NCBI RefSeq assembly: GCF_028435365.1
Contig: NZ_JAGTJJ010000003.1
Span: 372,001-436,000 of the forward strand
Origin: Polyangium jinanense
GTDB lineage: Bacteria > Myxococcota > Polyangia > Polyangiales > Polyangiaceae
Direction of reading: 5' to 3'
DNA: 64,000 nt
The notes beneath the pieces are model-generated. The model saw only the letters and a list, made by a program, of their open reading frames with translations. It made no database searches and had not been told where the DNA came from. The translations under genes and the position numbers were made by a program. This document shows positions 16,787-24,788 of this stretch, one piece after another (positions within the stretch are counted from its first letter, which is position 1; each line of letters opens with the position of its first letter).

Positions 16787-18970
16787 TCATTCCGGACAAA
16801 CCGTCCGCTCCGCGATCGTCTGCCCGTCGATCCCGAAGACCGCGATGTCCTTGCCGGTCACGACAGCGCCGATCGCCCCATACCCATAACTCGACAGGAG
16901 CTTCCGTTCGGGCCGACGCACCTCGCCGTTCGGGCCGAGCTCGATCGTGATCACCTCGCGGGCGAAAGGCCCGGTCGATGCAATCAAGAAGCCCTCGGCC
17001 GTGCCGATCACGAATGGATTCCGGAGGAGCGCATTGGGCTCCGACGCGAGCGAGGGCGCGCCGATCGCCTTTCCTGTCTCATCGAGGCGCAGCACGCGGA
17101 TCACGCTGGTCTCGGTCCGCTCGGTGCCGGTCACGCACGCGAGGAGCAGCCCCTTCGGGCCCTGGCCGAGCGCGCAATCGCCGGGCTGGAAGGGCATTCG
17201 CGCCGCTGGCGCGGGCTGGGAGACGATACGCGCGGCGCCGTCGAGCAGCGCCGTCACGACCGCGCCCCCGCGCGCGTAGGCGACCACGAGGCCCTTGCTC
17301 GTCCAGGCGAGCCCGGGCTTGCTCGTCTTTGGATCCCCGGGCAGGCGCGTCGTTTTTCGCATCGCGCCGGCCTCGTCGAGCCGCCCGACTTCGATTGCGC
17401 CATTCTCGTCGATCCACGCCGCCGCGAATCCCCCGGGGACACGCGCGAGCGTGGGTTCGCGTCGCCCGGTCGCCGCGGGAAGGACAGCGCGCGTGATGGT
17501 TTTTCCGTCACGATCGACGCGCACGAAAACCGCCTCGTCCTTCTCGAAGAGGAGCGCGGCCCATGCGCCGTCGTCGAGTTGCAGGACGGAGGCCTCGACT
17601 GCGCGCGGAGGCAGGCGTAAGGCCTCGGGCGCGGGGCGTGTGCGCGCGTCGCACGGGCCGTTCGAGGTCACCTCGCTCGGCGCCGGCGCCTCGCGGCACG
17701 CGAGGCGGGCCGCCACGATCTCCGGGGTTTTCCCTTTCTGCAATCGATCCCGATTGTACACGACGAGCCATTCCTTCCCGGTCCGCAGGACGGCCGGCAT
17801 TTCCCCGGAGGAATCCTCGTCGTGCAACGTCAGCGGCGGGGCGGCGGCGCCGCTCGGATCCACGACCGTGATCAGGGCCTCCGGACCCCGCGCGACGAGG
17901 ACCGACGCGTGGAAATGCGCCTCGTAGGCCACCGCGAACCGCGCGCCGTCCCAGCCGAGGATGGGCTTGCGCGGCGTCGCAATGGGATCGGGGTGCGTCG
18001 CGACGATCCGCGGCGAAAGCTTGGGGTTCCCCGCGGCGTCGAGGACTGCGAGCCATATCTTGCGATCCTGATCCCAGGCGACGGCGAGGCCCGCCGGCGT
18101 GGGCAAAAGGACGGGATTGAGCCCGCTCTGGAGCGTCGCGCCCACGCCCGTGAGCCCTTCCCCCGTGAGCCGCCGGATCTCGACATTGCCGCGCGTCTCG
18201 CGCGAATGCCAGCCGACCCAGTACGCCTCGCCGTCCCACACGATCGAGGGAACGCCGGGATTTTCGCCCGCGGAGAGCTCGAACGTGCGCTTGACCTTGC
18301 CCGTCTTCGTGTCGACGAGCGCGACGCGCACCGATTCGTGCATCGGGTAAGGGCCACGCGTCCAGGCGACGGCGATGTCGTCTCGGCCCCACGCGAGCGC
18401 GGGCGTGCCGTCGAGCAGCGGCGAGGGATCGATCCGGGCCGACCAAAGCGGTCGATCCTGCGCGTCGAGCCGCACGAGCTCGATATCGGCCTCCTGCTGG
18501 GCGTGATACACGACGGACGCGACCACGACGTCACTCCCCCGGAACGCCCCCACGACGTGCGAACGCTCGTGTTTGTCGGGGAACACGATCTCGTGGACAC
18601 TCTTCGCTGCGCCCGACGATTCGATCCGCGCCACGAAGGCTTTTTGCGTGTCGTGATCGAGGTACACGTACCCCGCGCCGGAATCGAGCCGGCCGAGCGA
18701 GGGCCGGTCCTCGTAGAAATAGGCCGCGGCGCCGCCCGCGATATCGACGGAGGCGCGCTCCTCGAGCCCGTGCGCGCACGAGGCCGGCGGCGGTGCCTCG
18801 GCGCCCGAGGCCGACTGCGCGGGGCTCTGGCCCTCCTCGGGCGTCGTCGGCGCCGGGGCCGGGCCGCTCTTCATGGGCACGACGCTGGGGGTGCCACATC
18901 CGAGCCAGAGACCCAGGAGCGCGGCCGGGAGGCCGATGGAAAGGCGCTTGCCTCTAGAAATCGTCAACAT
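16787..18970 (-). CDS. Large lipoprotein with repeated beta-propeller-like blades, unknown function
   Basis: 727 aa from the ATG at 18970, chosen because GGAGGACACG precedes it and a signal peptide with lipobox (LWLGCG) follows. The frame stays open upstream but has no signal there. After a Pro/Ala linker the protein has many short repeats ending in aromatic-rich strands such as GEAYWVGWHSRE, GGFAAAWIDENGAIEVGRLDEAG and AVAWDQDRKIWLAVLDAAGN, the pattern of a beta-propeller with about 10-14 units. No catalytic motif was recognised. It is divergent from the PrcB-like gene and probably exposed on the cell surface or in the periplasm. Confidence 0.75.
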   Translation of the reverse strand: MLTISRGKRLSIGLPAALLGLWLGCGTPSVVPMKSGPAPAPTTPEEGQSPAQSASGAEAPPPASCAHGLEERASVDIAGGAAAYFYEDRPSLGRLDSGAGYVYLDHDTQKAFVARIESSGAAKSVHEIVFPDKHERSHVVGAFRGSDVVVASVVYHAQQEADIELVRLDAQDRPLWSARIDPSPLLDGTPALAWGRDDIAVAWTRGPYPMHESVRVALVDTKTGKVKRTFELSAGENPGVPSIVWDGEAYWVGWHSRETRGNVEIRRLTGEGLTGVGATLQSGLNPVLLPTPAGLAVAWDQDRKIWLAVLDAAGNPKLSPRIVATHPDPIATPRKPILGWDGARFAVAYEAHFHASVLVARGPEALITVVDPSGAAAPPLTLHDEDSSGEMPAVLRTGKEWLVVYNRDRLQKGKTPEIVAARLACREAPAPSEVTSNGPCDARTRPAPEALRLPPRAVEASVLQLDDGAWAALLFEKDEAVFVRVDRDGKTITRAVLPAATGRREPTLARVPGGFAAAWIDENGAIEVGRLDEAGAMRKTTRLPGDPKTSKPGLAWTSKGLVVAYARGGAVVTALLDGAARIVSQPAPAARMPFQPGDCALGQGPKGLLLACVTGTERTETSVIRVLRLDETGKAIGAPSLASEPNALLRNPFVIGTAEGFLIASTGPFAREVITIELGPNGEVRRPERKLLSSYGYGAIGAVVTGKDIAVFGIDGQTIAERTVCPE

Positions 18971-19097
18971 CGTGTCCTCCGGATCTTGCGACGGGCAGGC
19001 TGAGCCTAACGCGCGGCGCGCGACCCGTCCACGGTCCCTGCGCCGCGCCCGCGGCCCCGAACCTGGGGTTTCTTCGAATTCGGAAGGCGGGATGATT

Positions 19098-19139
19098 CCA
19101 CATTCCGGGTCCGCGACGCTGGAAAAGCGGAATGCGTGG
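19098..19139. promoter_or_regulatory. Inverted repeat in divergent intergenic region
   Basis: CCACATTCCG (19098-19107) faces CGGAATGCGTGG (19128-19139), with two unpaired bases and a 20-nt spacer. It lies between the divergent lipoprotein (start 18970) and PrcB-like (start 19190) genes, a position suited to an operator controlling both. No known regulator site is recognised. Confidence 0.3.
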
Positions 19140-19189
19140 CTCCGCCTGGTCGGCCCGGGTCTTGCCGGGCACCTCGCCCCGGGGGAATC

Positions 19190-19747
19190 ATGAAGACGTT
19201 TTCCCGGAAGAACGTGCTCGGCTGGGCTCTCGTGGCGATCGTTTCGTGCACGGCCCTCGGTGATGCCTTGGCCAGGGAGGGGGCGGGACGTCCGCCGCGG
19301 GCTCCGAACCCGGGCGAGATCGCCCTGCCTTTCCGAAAGCTCGAAGTCAGCGCCTTCGGCCGGCGGCGCGGCGAGCACCGGACCCTCTTGACGTCGCCGC
19401 GGATGTATCAGACTTTCGTCGGCAGCCCGCCGCCGGAAGGCCTCGATTTCCAGCGAGAATGGGTGTTTCTGTACGCGCCCGGCACGATGCCGACCGGCGG
19501 CTACGAGGCGGATATCTCGTACATCGGGCGATCGACGGACGGGCGCACGCTCACGATCGAGACCCGGCTCTTCGAGCCGGGCCACCATTGCTTCGTGACG
19601 CAGGCGCTCACGAATCCGTACGTGCTCGTGAGCTTCCCACGTCCCGAGGCCGTGCAGCGCGTGGTGTTCACCCACGTCACGGAGGTGCGGGACTGCCCGT
19701 CGGAGCCGACGCTCTCGAGCCCGGACGTCGAGGCCGAGCCCGAGTGA
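19190..19747 (+). CDS. Secreted PrcB_C-domain-like protein
   Basis: 185 aa from the ATG at 19190 (GGGGGAATC precedes it; the upstream open frame lacks a signal). Residues 1-29 form a signal peptide (VLGWALVAIVSCTALGDALA). The rest matches the PrcB C-terminal domain pattern: EWVFLYAPGTMPTGGYEADI, then TIETRLFEPGHHC, then ALTNPYVLVSFPRP. PrcB was described as a stabiliser of a treponemal protease complex; most family members have no known role. No protease gene is adjacent. A strong hairpin follows the stop. Confidence 0.7.
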   Translation: MKTFSRKNVLGWALVAIVSCTALGDALAREGAGRPPRAPNPGEIALPFRKLEVSAFGRRRGEHRTLLTSPRMYQTFVGSPPPEGLDFQREWVFLYAPGTMPTGGYEADISYIGRSTDGRTLTIETRLFEPGHHCFVTQALTNPYVLVSFPRPEAVQRVVFTHVTEVRDCPSEPTLSSPDVEAEPE

Positions 19748-19771
19748 ACGCGTGACGAGGTGATCGAAGCG

Positions 19772-19808
19772 CGCACGCCCGCGGCCCTGTGCGAGCCGCG
19801 GGCGTGCG
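19772..19808. terminator. Bidirectional hairpin inside a larger dyad
   Basis: CGCACGCCCGCGG (19772-19784) pairs perfectly with CCGCGGGCGTGCG (19796-19808), loop 11 nt. It separates the convergent PrcB-like and MopE/SBBP genes. It is nested in a second perfect inverted repeat, GTGATCGAAGCG (19760-19771) and CGCTTCGATCAC (19832-19843), whose right arm includes the stop codon of the minus-strand gene. Confidence 0.7.
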
Positions 19809-19839
19809 AAGAATGGTGTGTCCGGACGTTACGCTTCGA

Positions 19840-22074
19840 TCACTGCGCCATCTTGATGAGAACCACGTCCTCCTGGCCGTTGTTCACCGTGAAGTTCCCG
19901 TCGCCGAAGAGCACGTTGGTGCTCCGGTAGCTGCCGCCGAGCCATACGGCGGCGTTGCCGTCCGCGGCGACGGTCTCGCCCGATTCGCTCAGACCGCCGC
20001 CGAACTTCTTGGTCCAGGCCGCCGTCCCGGCGGGGTTGTACTTCGCGACGAAGATGTCGTGCTCGCCGTTCGACGAGACATTGCCCTTGCCGAAATCGGT
20101 GCTGGCCCAGAATTGACCCGTGACGATCACGTTGTTGAATGGGTCGACCGCGATGTCCTTGCCGCGCTGTGTGCTCACGCCGCCCATGGCCTTGCTCCAC
20201 ATGTGGAAGCCCGAGGGGCTGTACTTCGCGATGAACACGTCCTCCGAGCCGCCGCTCGTGACAGTTCCGTTGCCGAGGTCCATCGAGCCGTTGTACTCGC
20301 CGGTCACGAGCACGTTGCCCGCGCTGTCGAGCGCCACGGCGTTCGCGCGCTGGAGCTCGCCGTCGCCCGCGCCGAGCACGAAGATGGGGTTGCCCATCGT
20401 GTCGAGCTTCGCGACGAAGATGTCATAACCGCCGGCGCTCGTGAGCGTCTTGCCGCCGCCGAAATCGATGCTGGTCTGGAACGCGCCGGCGAGCGCGATA
20501 TCGCCCGCGGGCGAGACCGCGAGGTCGTAGGCGTATTGCGTCCCGGGGCCGGTGATCGCCTTCGCCCAGAGCGGCGTGCCACTCTTGTTCAGCTTCGCGA
20601 CGAACACCTCGAGGCCGCCCCCCGCGATCGGCGAGATGACGTTCGCGCCGATGGTGAGGTTGCTCGAGAACGTGCCGGAGACGTAGACGTTGTCCGCCGC
20701 GTCCACCGCGACGCTCGCTTCCTCCTGCGTGTACGCGTTCGCGATCGCCTGGCTCCAGACGTGATCGCCCGTGGCGGCGGCGAGCTTCGCCACGAAGATG
20801 TCGCGCGAACCATTGTTGCTCGTGAGCGCCGTTCCGCCGAAATTGATGGTGCCGAGGAACTCGCCCGCGATGAGCACGTCGCCCGCGCTGTCGATGGCGA
20901 CGCTGGTGACGTCCTGCCCGGCCGCATCGCCGTACTTCTTCGCCCACACGACGGTGCCCGTCGAATTGTACTTGATGACGAAGAGGTTGTCGTTGCCCGT
21001 GGCGGTCAGCGTGCCGATCGGCGCGGGGAGGGTGATCGCCCCCGAGAACCTGCCGACGAAGACGCCATTGCCCTGCGCGTCGGTCGCCACGGCCAGACCG
21101 ATCTGGTTCTGGTTGTTGCCGAAGGTACGCACCCAGGTCGTGTCGCCGGTGCACGCGGGCGCCTGGCCATTGCAATCGTCGTCGCCCGTGGTCGCGCAGT
21201 TCTCCGGCGTCGGAAGGACCTCGCCCGTGCACGGACCGTATCCGGAGCCGTCCGGCGCGCACGTCTCGACGCCCGACTTGCAGAGGCCGACGCCCGACGT
21301 GCCCATCGGGCCCGTGTAGCAGGCCTTCGTCGAGTTCGGCGCGCACGCGCAGCTCGCACCGTCGTCCACGAAGCTGTCGCAATCGTCGTCCGCTGCATTG
21401 CAGGCCTCGGCCTGCGGCAAGACCTGCCCCGCGCACGCGCCGTACGAGAGGCCGTCGGGCGCGCACGTCGCGGTGCCTTCCTTGCAAATGCCCACGTTCT
21501 TCGTACCCGCGGGACCCGTGTAGCAGGGCATCGTGTTGCCCGGCGTGCACAAGCAGCCCGCGCCGTCGCCGACCACGCCATTGCAGTCCTCGTCGGTCAG
21601 GCCGCACGTCTGGACCCCGGGGACGACCTCGCCCACGCACGGGCCATACGAGAGGCCGTCGGGGCTGCACGTCTGGACGCCGGCCTTGCAGGCGCCGACG
21701 CCCATCGTGCCATCGGGGCCCGTGTAACAGGCCTGCGTGCTGCCCGGCGTGCAGCAGCCCTCGTCCGTCTGGCCGTCGCAGTTGTTGTCGATGTTATCGC
21801 CGCAGACCTCGTCCACGGGCTCACACACGATTCCGCCGACGCCGCCGGTCCCGCCCATGCCGCCGCCCACGCCACCCATGCCGCCAGTGCCGCCTTCGCC
21901 GCCCACGCCGCCGGTGCCGCCGCCGCCCTGTCCACCGGCACCGCTCGACGAGCTGCTCGACCCCGTGCTCGTGGTGCCCGGGGCCGGGTCGTCGCTGCAG
22001 CCCGCGAGGCCCGCGCCGACGATCAGCGCGAGGGACGAAAATGTGAACGAAGCAAGGTGACGCCGATGCAACAT
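19840..22074 (-). CDS. MopE/SBBP-type repeat surface lipoprotein
   Basis: 744 aa from the ATG at 22074, which has a strong GGAGGTT site; the signal peptide ends in a lipobox (GLAGCSD). A Ser/Gly linker (~30-80) leads to four cysteine-rich MopE-type units, each like VCGDNIDNNCDGQTDEGC or DEDCNGVVGDG, alternating with CYTGPxGTxxVGxCKxG units. From ~310 to the end come SBBP-like beta-propeller repeats of the form FxxxIxFGGxxLTSxGGxDIFVAKL with DxxGNVxVxGxF. Acidic loops suggest calcium binding. This plan is common in myxobacterial surface proteins of unknown function. It ends in the dyad described at 19760-19843. Confidence 0.85.
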   Translation of the reverse strand: MLHRRHLASFTFSSLALIVGAGLAGCSDDPAPGTTSTGSSSSSSGAGGQGGGGTGGVGGEGGTGGMGGVGGGMGGTGGVGGIVCEPVDEVCGDNIDNNCDGQTDEGCCTPGSTQACYTGPDGTMGVGACKAGVQTCSPDGLSYGPCVGEVVPGVQTCGLTDEDCNGVVGDGAGCLCTPGNTMPCYTGPAGTKNVGICKEGTATCAPDGLSYGACAGQVLPQAEACNAADDDCDSFVDDGASCACAPNSTKACYTGPMGTSGVGLCKSGVETCAPDGSGYGPCTGEVLPTPENCATTGDDDCNGQAPACTGDTTWVRTFGNNQNQIGLAVATDAQGNGVFVGRFSGAITLPAPIGTLTATGNDNLFVIKYNSTGTVVWAKKYGDAAGQDVTSVAIDSAGDVLIAGEFLGTINFGGTALTSNNGSRDIFVAKLAAATGDHVWSQAIANAYTQEEASVAVDAADNVYVSGTFSSNLTIGANVISPIAGGGLEVFVAKLNKSGTPLWAKAITGPGTQYAYDLAVSPAGDIALAGAFQTSIDFGGGKTLTSAGGYDIFVAKLDTMGNPIFVLGAGDGELQRANAVALDSAGNVLVTGEYNGSMDLGNGTVTSGGSEDVFIAKYSPSGFHMWSKAMGGVSTQRGKDIAVDPFNNVIVTGQFWASTDFGKGNVSSNGEHDIFVAKYNPAGTAAWTKKFGGGLSESGETVAADGNAAVWLGGSYRSTNVLFGDGNFTVNNGQEDVVLIKMAQ

Positions 22075-22202
22075 GGAACGAACCTCCGGAATGGAAGTGG
22101 CTGCAAGCCAAATGCAGCGCATCATCCACGAAATAGGGCCTCCCGCACAATAGGCCAGGCAAGAAATGCGCGCCCGCGCGGAGGGTTGGGGTGTGGCCTG
22201 TG

Positions 22203-23153
22203 TTACTGTCCCGTCTTCGGGAAGATCAGCACGAACGAGCCCTTTGCGGGCCGAAAGACCGTGGTCTTCGTGGGATGCGCGTCTCGCTTGAAATGCGGCA
22301 TCCAGGGCAGCGCCTTCCACGCGTCGTTGTCTTGAATGAACTCGGGCACCACGAGATCGAGCTCGACGTACCGGTCTGCCGTGGCGGCCGCGAGATCCGG
22401 CCCGAACGTCCACTTCTCGCGTCCGGGGCGCGCGGTGAGGTCGTTGTGAATGGCGCCGCCGTACGTGAGGACCATCTTCCCCGCGCCGGCGTTCGCGTTG
22501 CGCGAGGCGAGGGACTTGGCCTTTTCATCCATGAGCCGCGCGATCATCTCCAGCATCACGAGGACCGAATCCGGCCCCGCCTTCACGATCGCGTCGTAAT
22601 CGGCGCAGCTCGCGCGCAGGATATGGGGCTTCACGCCGAGCGCGTACGCCGCGTCGCCGAGCGTGACGAACTCGTTCTGGTTCGTCTTGGCTTGGCTCTG
22701 CGTGACGGGCTTCTGCTGCTCGGCGACTTGCGCCTCTTTTTCCTTCCCGCATTTCCCCTCGGACACCCAGATCTCGAGCACGATGTCGCTCGCTTTGCCC
22801 GCGACCATGGGCAAAAACGTCTCGGTGAAGCGCTTCGTGGCCGTGGGGATGCCCTCCTTGCCCTTCTGCGCGTGCGACTCGCCGATGCCGAGGATGAGCG
22901 GGTTTTCCGCGAGGATCGCGGCAAACGCGTCCTTGGGCGTGTCGTAGAGCATGCAGCCCATCTCGCCACAAGGCTCGGGCGGGGCCGCGGAGACGGGGGC
23001 CGCGGCGCTCGCGGAAGGCGCGGGGGCGGGCGCGGCGCTCGGGGGCGGCGCGGCGGAGGCCGTCGCGGGCGGCGGAGGCGAAGCGCTGTCGGGCGTGCGG
23101 CACGCGGCGACGGTGGCGAGGCAAAGGAGCGGAAGGAGGCGAGCGCTCAGCAT
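22203..23153 (-). CDS. ChaN/Tiki-superfamily-like lipoprotein
   Basis: 316 aa from the ATG at 23153, giving MLSARLLPLLCLATVAAC and a lipobox. A long Pro/Ala/Ser linker follows (~20-60). The C-terminal domain has ILGIGESHAQKGKEG near its start and MVLTYGGAIHND near its end. The paired GESHA and GxxH motifs resemble EreA/ChaN/Tiki proteins, which bind heme or metal or act as hydrolases. Conserved acidic residues lie in DIVLEIWVSEGKCG. The family assignment is by motif only. It is in a minus-strand run with the SBBP gene, 128 bp away. Confidence 0.6.
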   Translation of the reverse strand: MLSARLLPLLCLATVAACRTPDSASPPPPATASAAPPPSAAPAPAPSASAAAPVSAAPPEPCGEMGCMLYDTPKDAFAAILAENPLILGIGESHAQKGKEGIPTATKRFTETFLPMVAGKASDIVLEIWVSEGKCGKEKEAQVAEQQKPVTQSQAKTNQNEFVTLGDAAYALGVKPHILRASCADYDAIVKAGPDSVLVMLEMIARLMDEKAKSLASRNANAGAGKMVLTYGGAIHNDLTARPGREKWTFGPDLAAATADRYVELDLVVPEFIQDNDAWKALPWMPHFKRDAHPTKTTVFRPAKGSFVLIFPKTGQ

Positions 23154-23214
23154 GGCGTGGAGGAGTGACGCGAGGACACGGAAGTTCCTCGGCCCTGTCA
23201 AGCGCCTCGGCGGT

Positions 23215-23670
23215 TCAGCGGTGCCCGTCGATTCGTTCGAGCTGCATCTGGTACGATTTCGAGAGCTTCGACTCGTCGACGCGCGGCCGGAGCGCCTTCA
23301 GCGCCGAGCGCGTCGCCACGTCCACGTCGGCGCCGAGCCGCGCCGCTTCGAGGTGGAGCTCGAGGGCGCGTTTGTAGCCCGCCTGCGCCTTCCACACCTC
23401 GCCGCGCAGATCATCGAGCTCGGCCCGGTGCTGGGTGAGCATTGCGCAGGCCGAGACCTTCTCGCGGCTGCCGAGCATCATCGCCGCGCTCGAAGCGTCG
23501 TGCCGCGTCAGCGTTTCCCACATGGGGCCGAACAGATGGAGCGAGGTCGTTTGGACGAGCTCCACCGCCTCGTCGAGCCGTCCCGCGCGCTTCAAGCCGA
23601 CGACGCGGCCGAAGACGTCGGCGAGCTGTTGGACCATGCGGACCTTGAGGTCCTTGTGCGTGCTCGACAT
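23215..23670 (-). CDS. DUF6483-like helical protein
   Basis: 151 aa from the ATG at 23670 with GGGGA nine bases upstream; an open frame extends further but without support. The all-helical sequence contains VQQLADVFGRVVGLKRAGRLDEAVELV and a C-terminal AGYKRALELHLEAARLG, resembling DUF6483 proteins and a single TPR-like hairpin. No signal peptide. Function unknown. A TTGACG at 23745-23750, followed after 18-19 nt by GTAGCT/TAGCTT, lies in the divergent gap and faces the next gene. Confidence 0.65.
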   Translation of the reverse strand: MSSTHKDLKVRMVQQLADVFGRVVGLKRAGRLDEAVELVQTTSLHLFGPMWETLTRHDASSAAMMLGSREKVSACAMLTQHRAELDDLRGEVWKAQAGYKRALELHLEAARLGADVDVATRSALKALRPRVDESKLSKSYQMQLERIDGHR

Positions 23671-23795
23671 GCGCTTCCCCGCATCCCCTGGCGGAATGTG
23701 CACGTTACCAAACGAAGGCCCGGGGGTCGACATTCCGGCGACGGTTGACGGCGCGGCGCCCGTGCATGGTAGCTTCGCCGCGCAGAGAGGAGCGT

Positions 23796-24485
23796 ATGGC
23801 CACACATCTCCGCGAAGACATGGCGGCCCAGACCGCCGCTGATATCTGCGCCGCGATCACGAGCGCGCTCGACAGCGATCCGATCACGCGGCCGCTCGCG
23901 CCGTTATGGGATGCGCTGGCGCAGAAGGGGGACGGGCTCGCCGCGCAGCGCCGCGCGCGGGAGCGTACGCTCGGGCGGGCGAGGGCGCGGCTCTTCGTGG
24001 CCGACGCGCGCTGGGACGCGGAGACGGCGAGCTTCGGTCGATATGTCGTCAACGAGTCGGAAGGGCGGCGCGATCGGCCGCCCTACACGCGGTTCTTCGT
24101 GGGCGTGACCCCGTCGGACGCGCAGGCGTTCGGGATCGATCGGGAGGTGAAGCAGGGGCGCGCGTGGATCGAGGAGCTCGGGCGGGAGCCGGGGTCGGCG
24201 CTCGCGGAGAAGTGGACGCCTCGGCTGACGAGCGCGACGGACACGCTGGAGGCGAACAGCAAGGAGCGCGAGGCGGGGATGTCGGCGCTCGCGATGCAAG
24301 GGACGTCGGAGCTGCTCTACATCGGCGAGATCAACGTGGAGATCGACAAGCTGGAGGGCGCGCTGCTCCAGCTCTTTCCCGGGCAGCCGAAACGGGTCGC
24401 GTCGTTCCTCACGGCGACGAAGCCGCGCCGGAAGCGGAAGGACGACGACGGCGAGGACGAGGGGTCGGGGGGCGGCGAGGGCTGA
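23796..24485 (+). CDS. Hypothetical protein, 229 aa, charged coiled-coil-like
   Basis: The start at 23796 has an excellent site (AGAGAGGAGCGT). Residues 1-75 are predicted helical with Arg/Ala heptads. The middle part contains GRYVVNESEGRRDRPPYTRFFVG, then a second helical region rich in Glu/Arg, and the C-terminus is a very charged Lys/Arg then Asp/Glu/Gly tail. No signal peptide or membrane segment. The family is not recognised. A structural or binding role is possible but nothing in the sequence proves it. The palindrome array begins 43 bp after the stop codon. Confidence 0.7.
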   Translation: MATHLREDMAAQTAADICAAITSALDSDPITRPLAPLWDALAQKGDGLAAQRRARERTLGRARARLFVADARWDAETASFGRYVVNESEGRRDRPPYTRFFVGVTPSDAQAFGIDREVKQGRAWIEELGREPGSALAEKWTPRLTSATDTLEANSKEREAGMSALAMQGTSELLYIGEINVEIDKLEGALLQLFPGQPKRVASFLTATKPRRKRKDDDGEDEGSGGGEG

Positions 24486-24528
24486 CGGACGGCGAGAGAG
24501 CGTCGCTCGAAGGAGGGAGCGAGCGACG

Positions 24529-24755
24529 TGCGTTACGCAAGAGGGGGGATCGACGCGGGGAGGAGGGATCTTGCGTGGCGCACGGGGGGTGCTGGGCGCG
24601 AGGAAGGCAGGGGCGTGCGTGACGCACGGAGGTCACTCGGGGCGCCGAGGGACCATCTTGCGTGGCGCGCGGGGGTGGATCCTTACGTCGATGCACCGTC
24701 GTGCGTGACGCACGAGGGGCAGGGGAGGCGGCGAGGGACGGCCGTGCGTGCGGCG
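24529..24755. repeat. Periodic array of six palindromes, 43-44 bp apart
   Basis: The 303-bp convergent gap 24486-24788 holds six copies of an 11-bp palindrome at 24529 (TGCGTTACGCA), 24572 (TGCGTGGCGCA), 24616 (TGCGTGACGCA), 24659 (TGCGTGGCGCG), 24702 (TGCGTGACGCA) and 24745 (TGCGTGCGGCG, degenerate). Centres are at 24534, 24577, 24621, 24664, 24707 and 24750. Each is followed by CACG and a G-rich stretch, then ~25 bp that differ between units. Copies 2 and 4 are preceded by CT and copies 3 and 5 by CG, hinting at a doubled repeat of ~86 bp. The period is not a multiple of three, so this is not coding. It could be a set of protein-binding sites on one DNA face (43 bp is about four turns) or a row of short RNA hairpins. 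No gene was found here. Confidence 0.85.
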
Positions 24756-24788
24756 GAGCCGAGGCATGGGCTCGGGGGGGTGTCAAGG

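Noticed and set aside
18971..19675. N-terminal extension of the propeller lipoprotein
   Set aside because: The extension would remove the signal peptide from the N-terminus and overlap the PrcB-like gene; GGAGG before 18970 fixes the start.
24529..24755. CRISPR array
   Set aside because: The conserved core is only 11-18 bp, variable between copies and followed by G-rich sequence; the intervals are ~25 bp and no cas gene is near.
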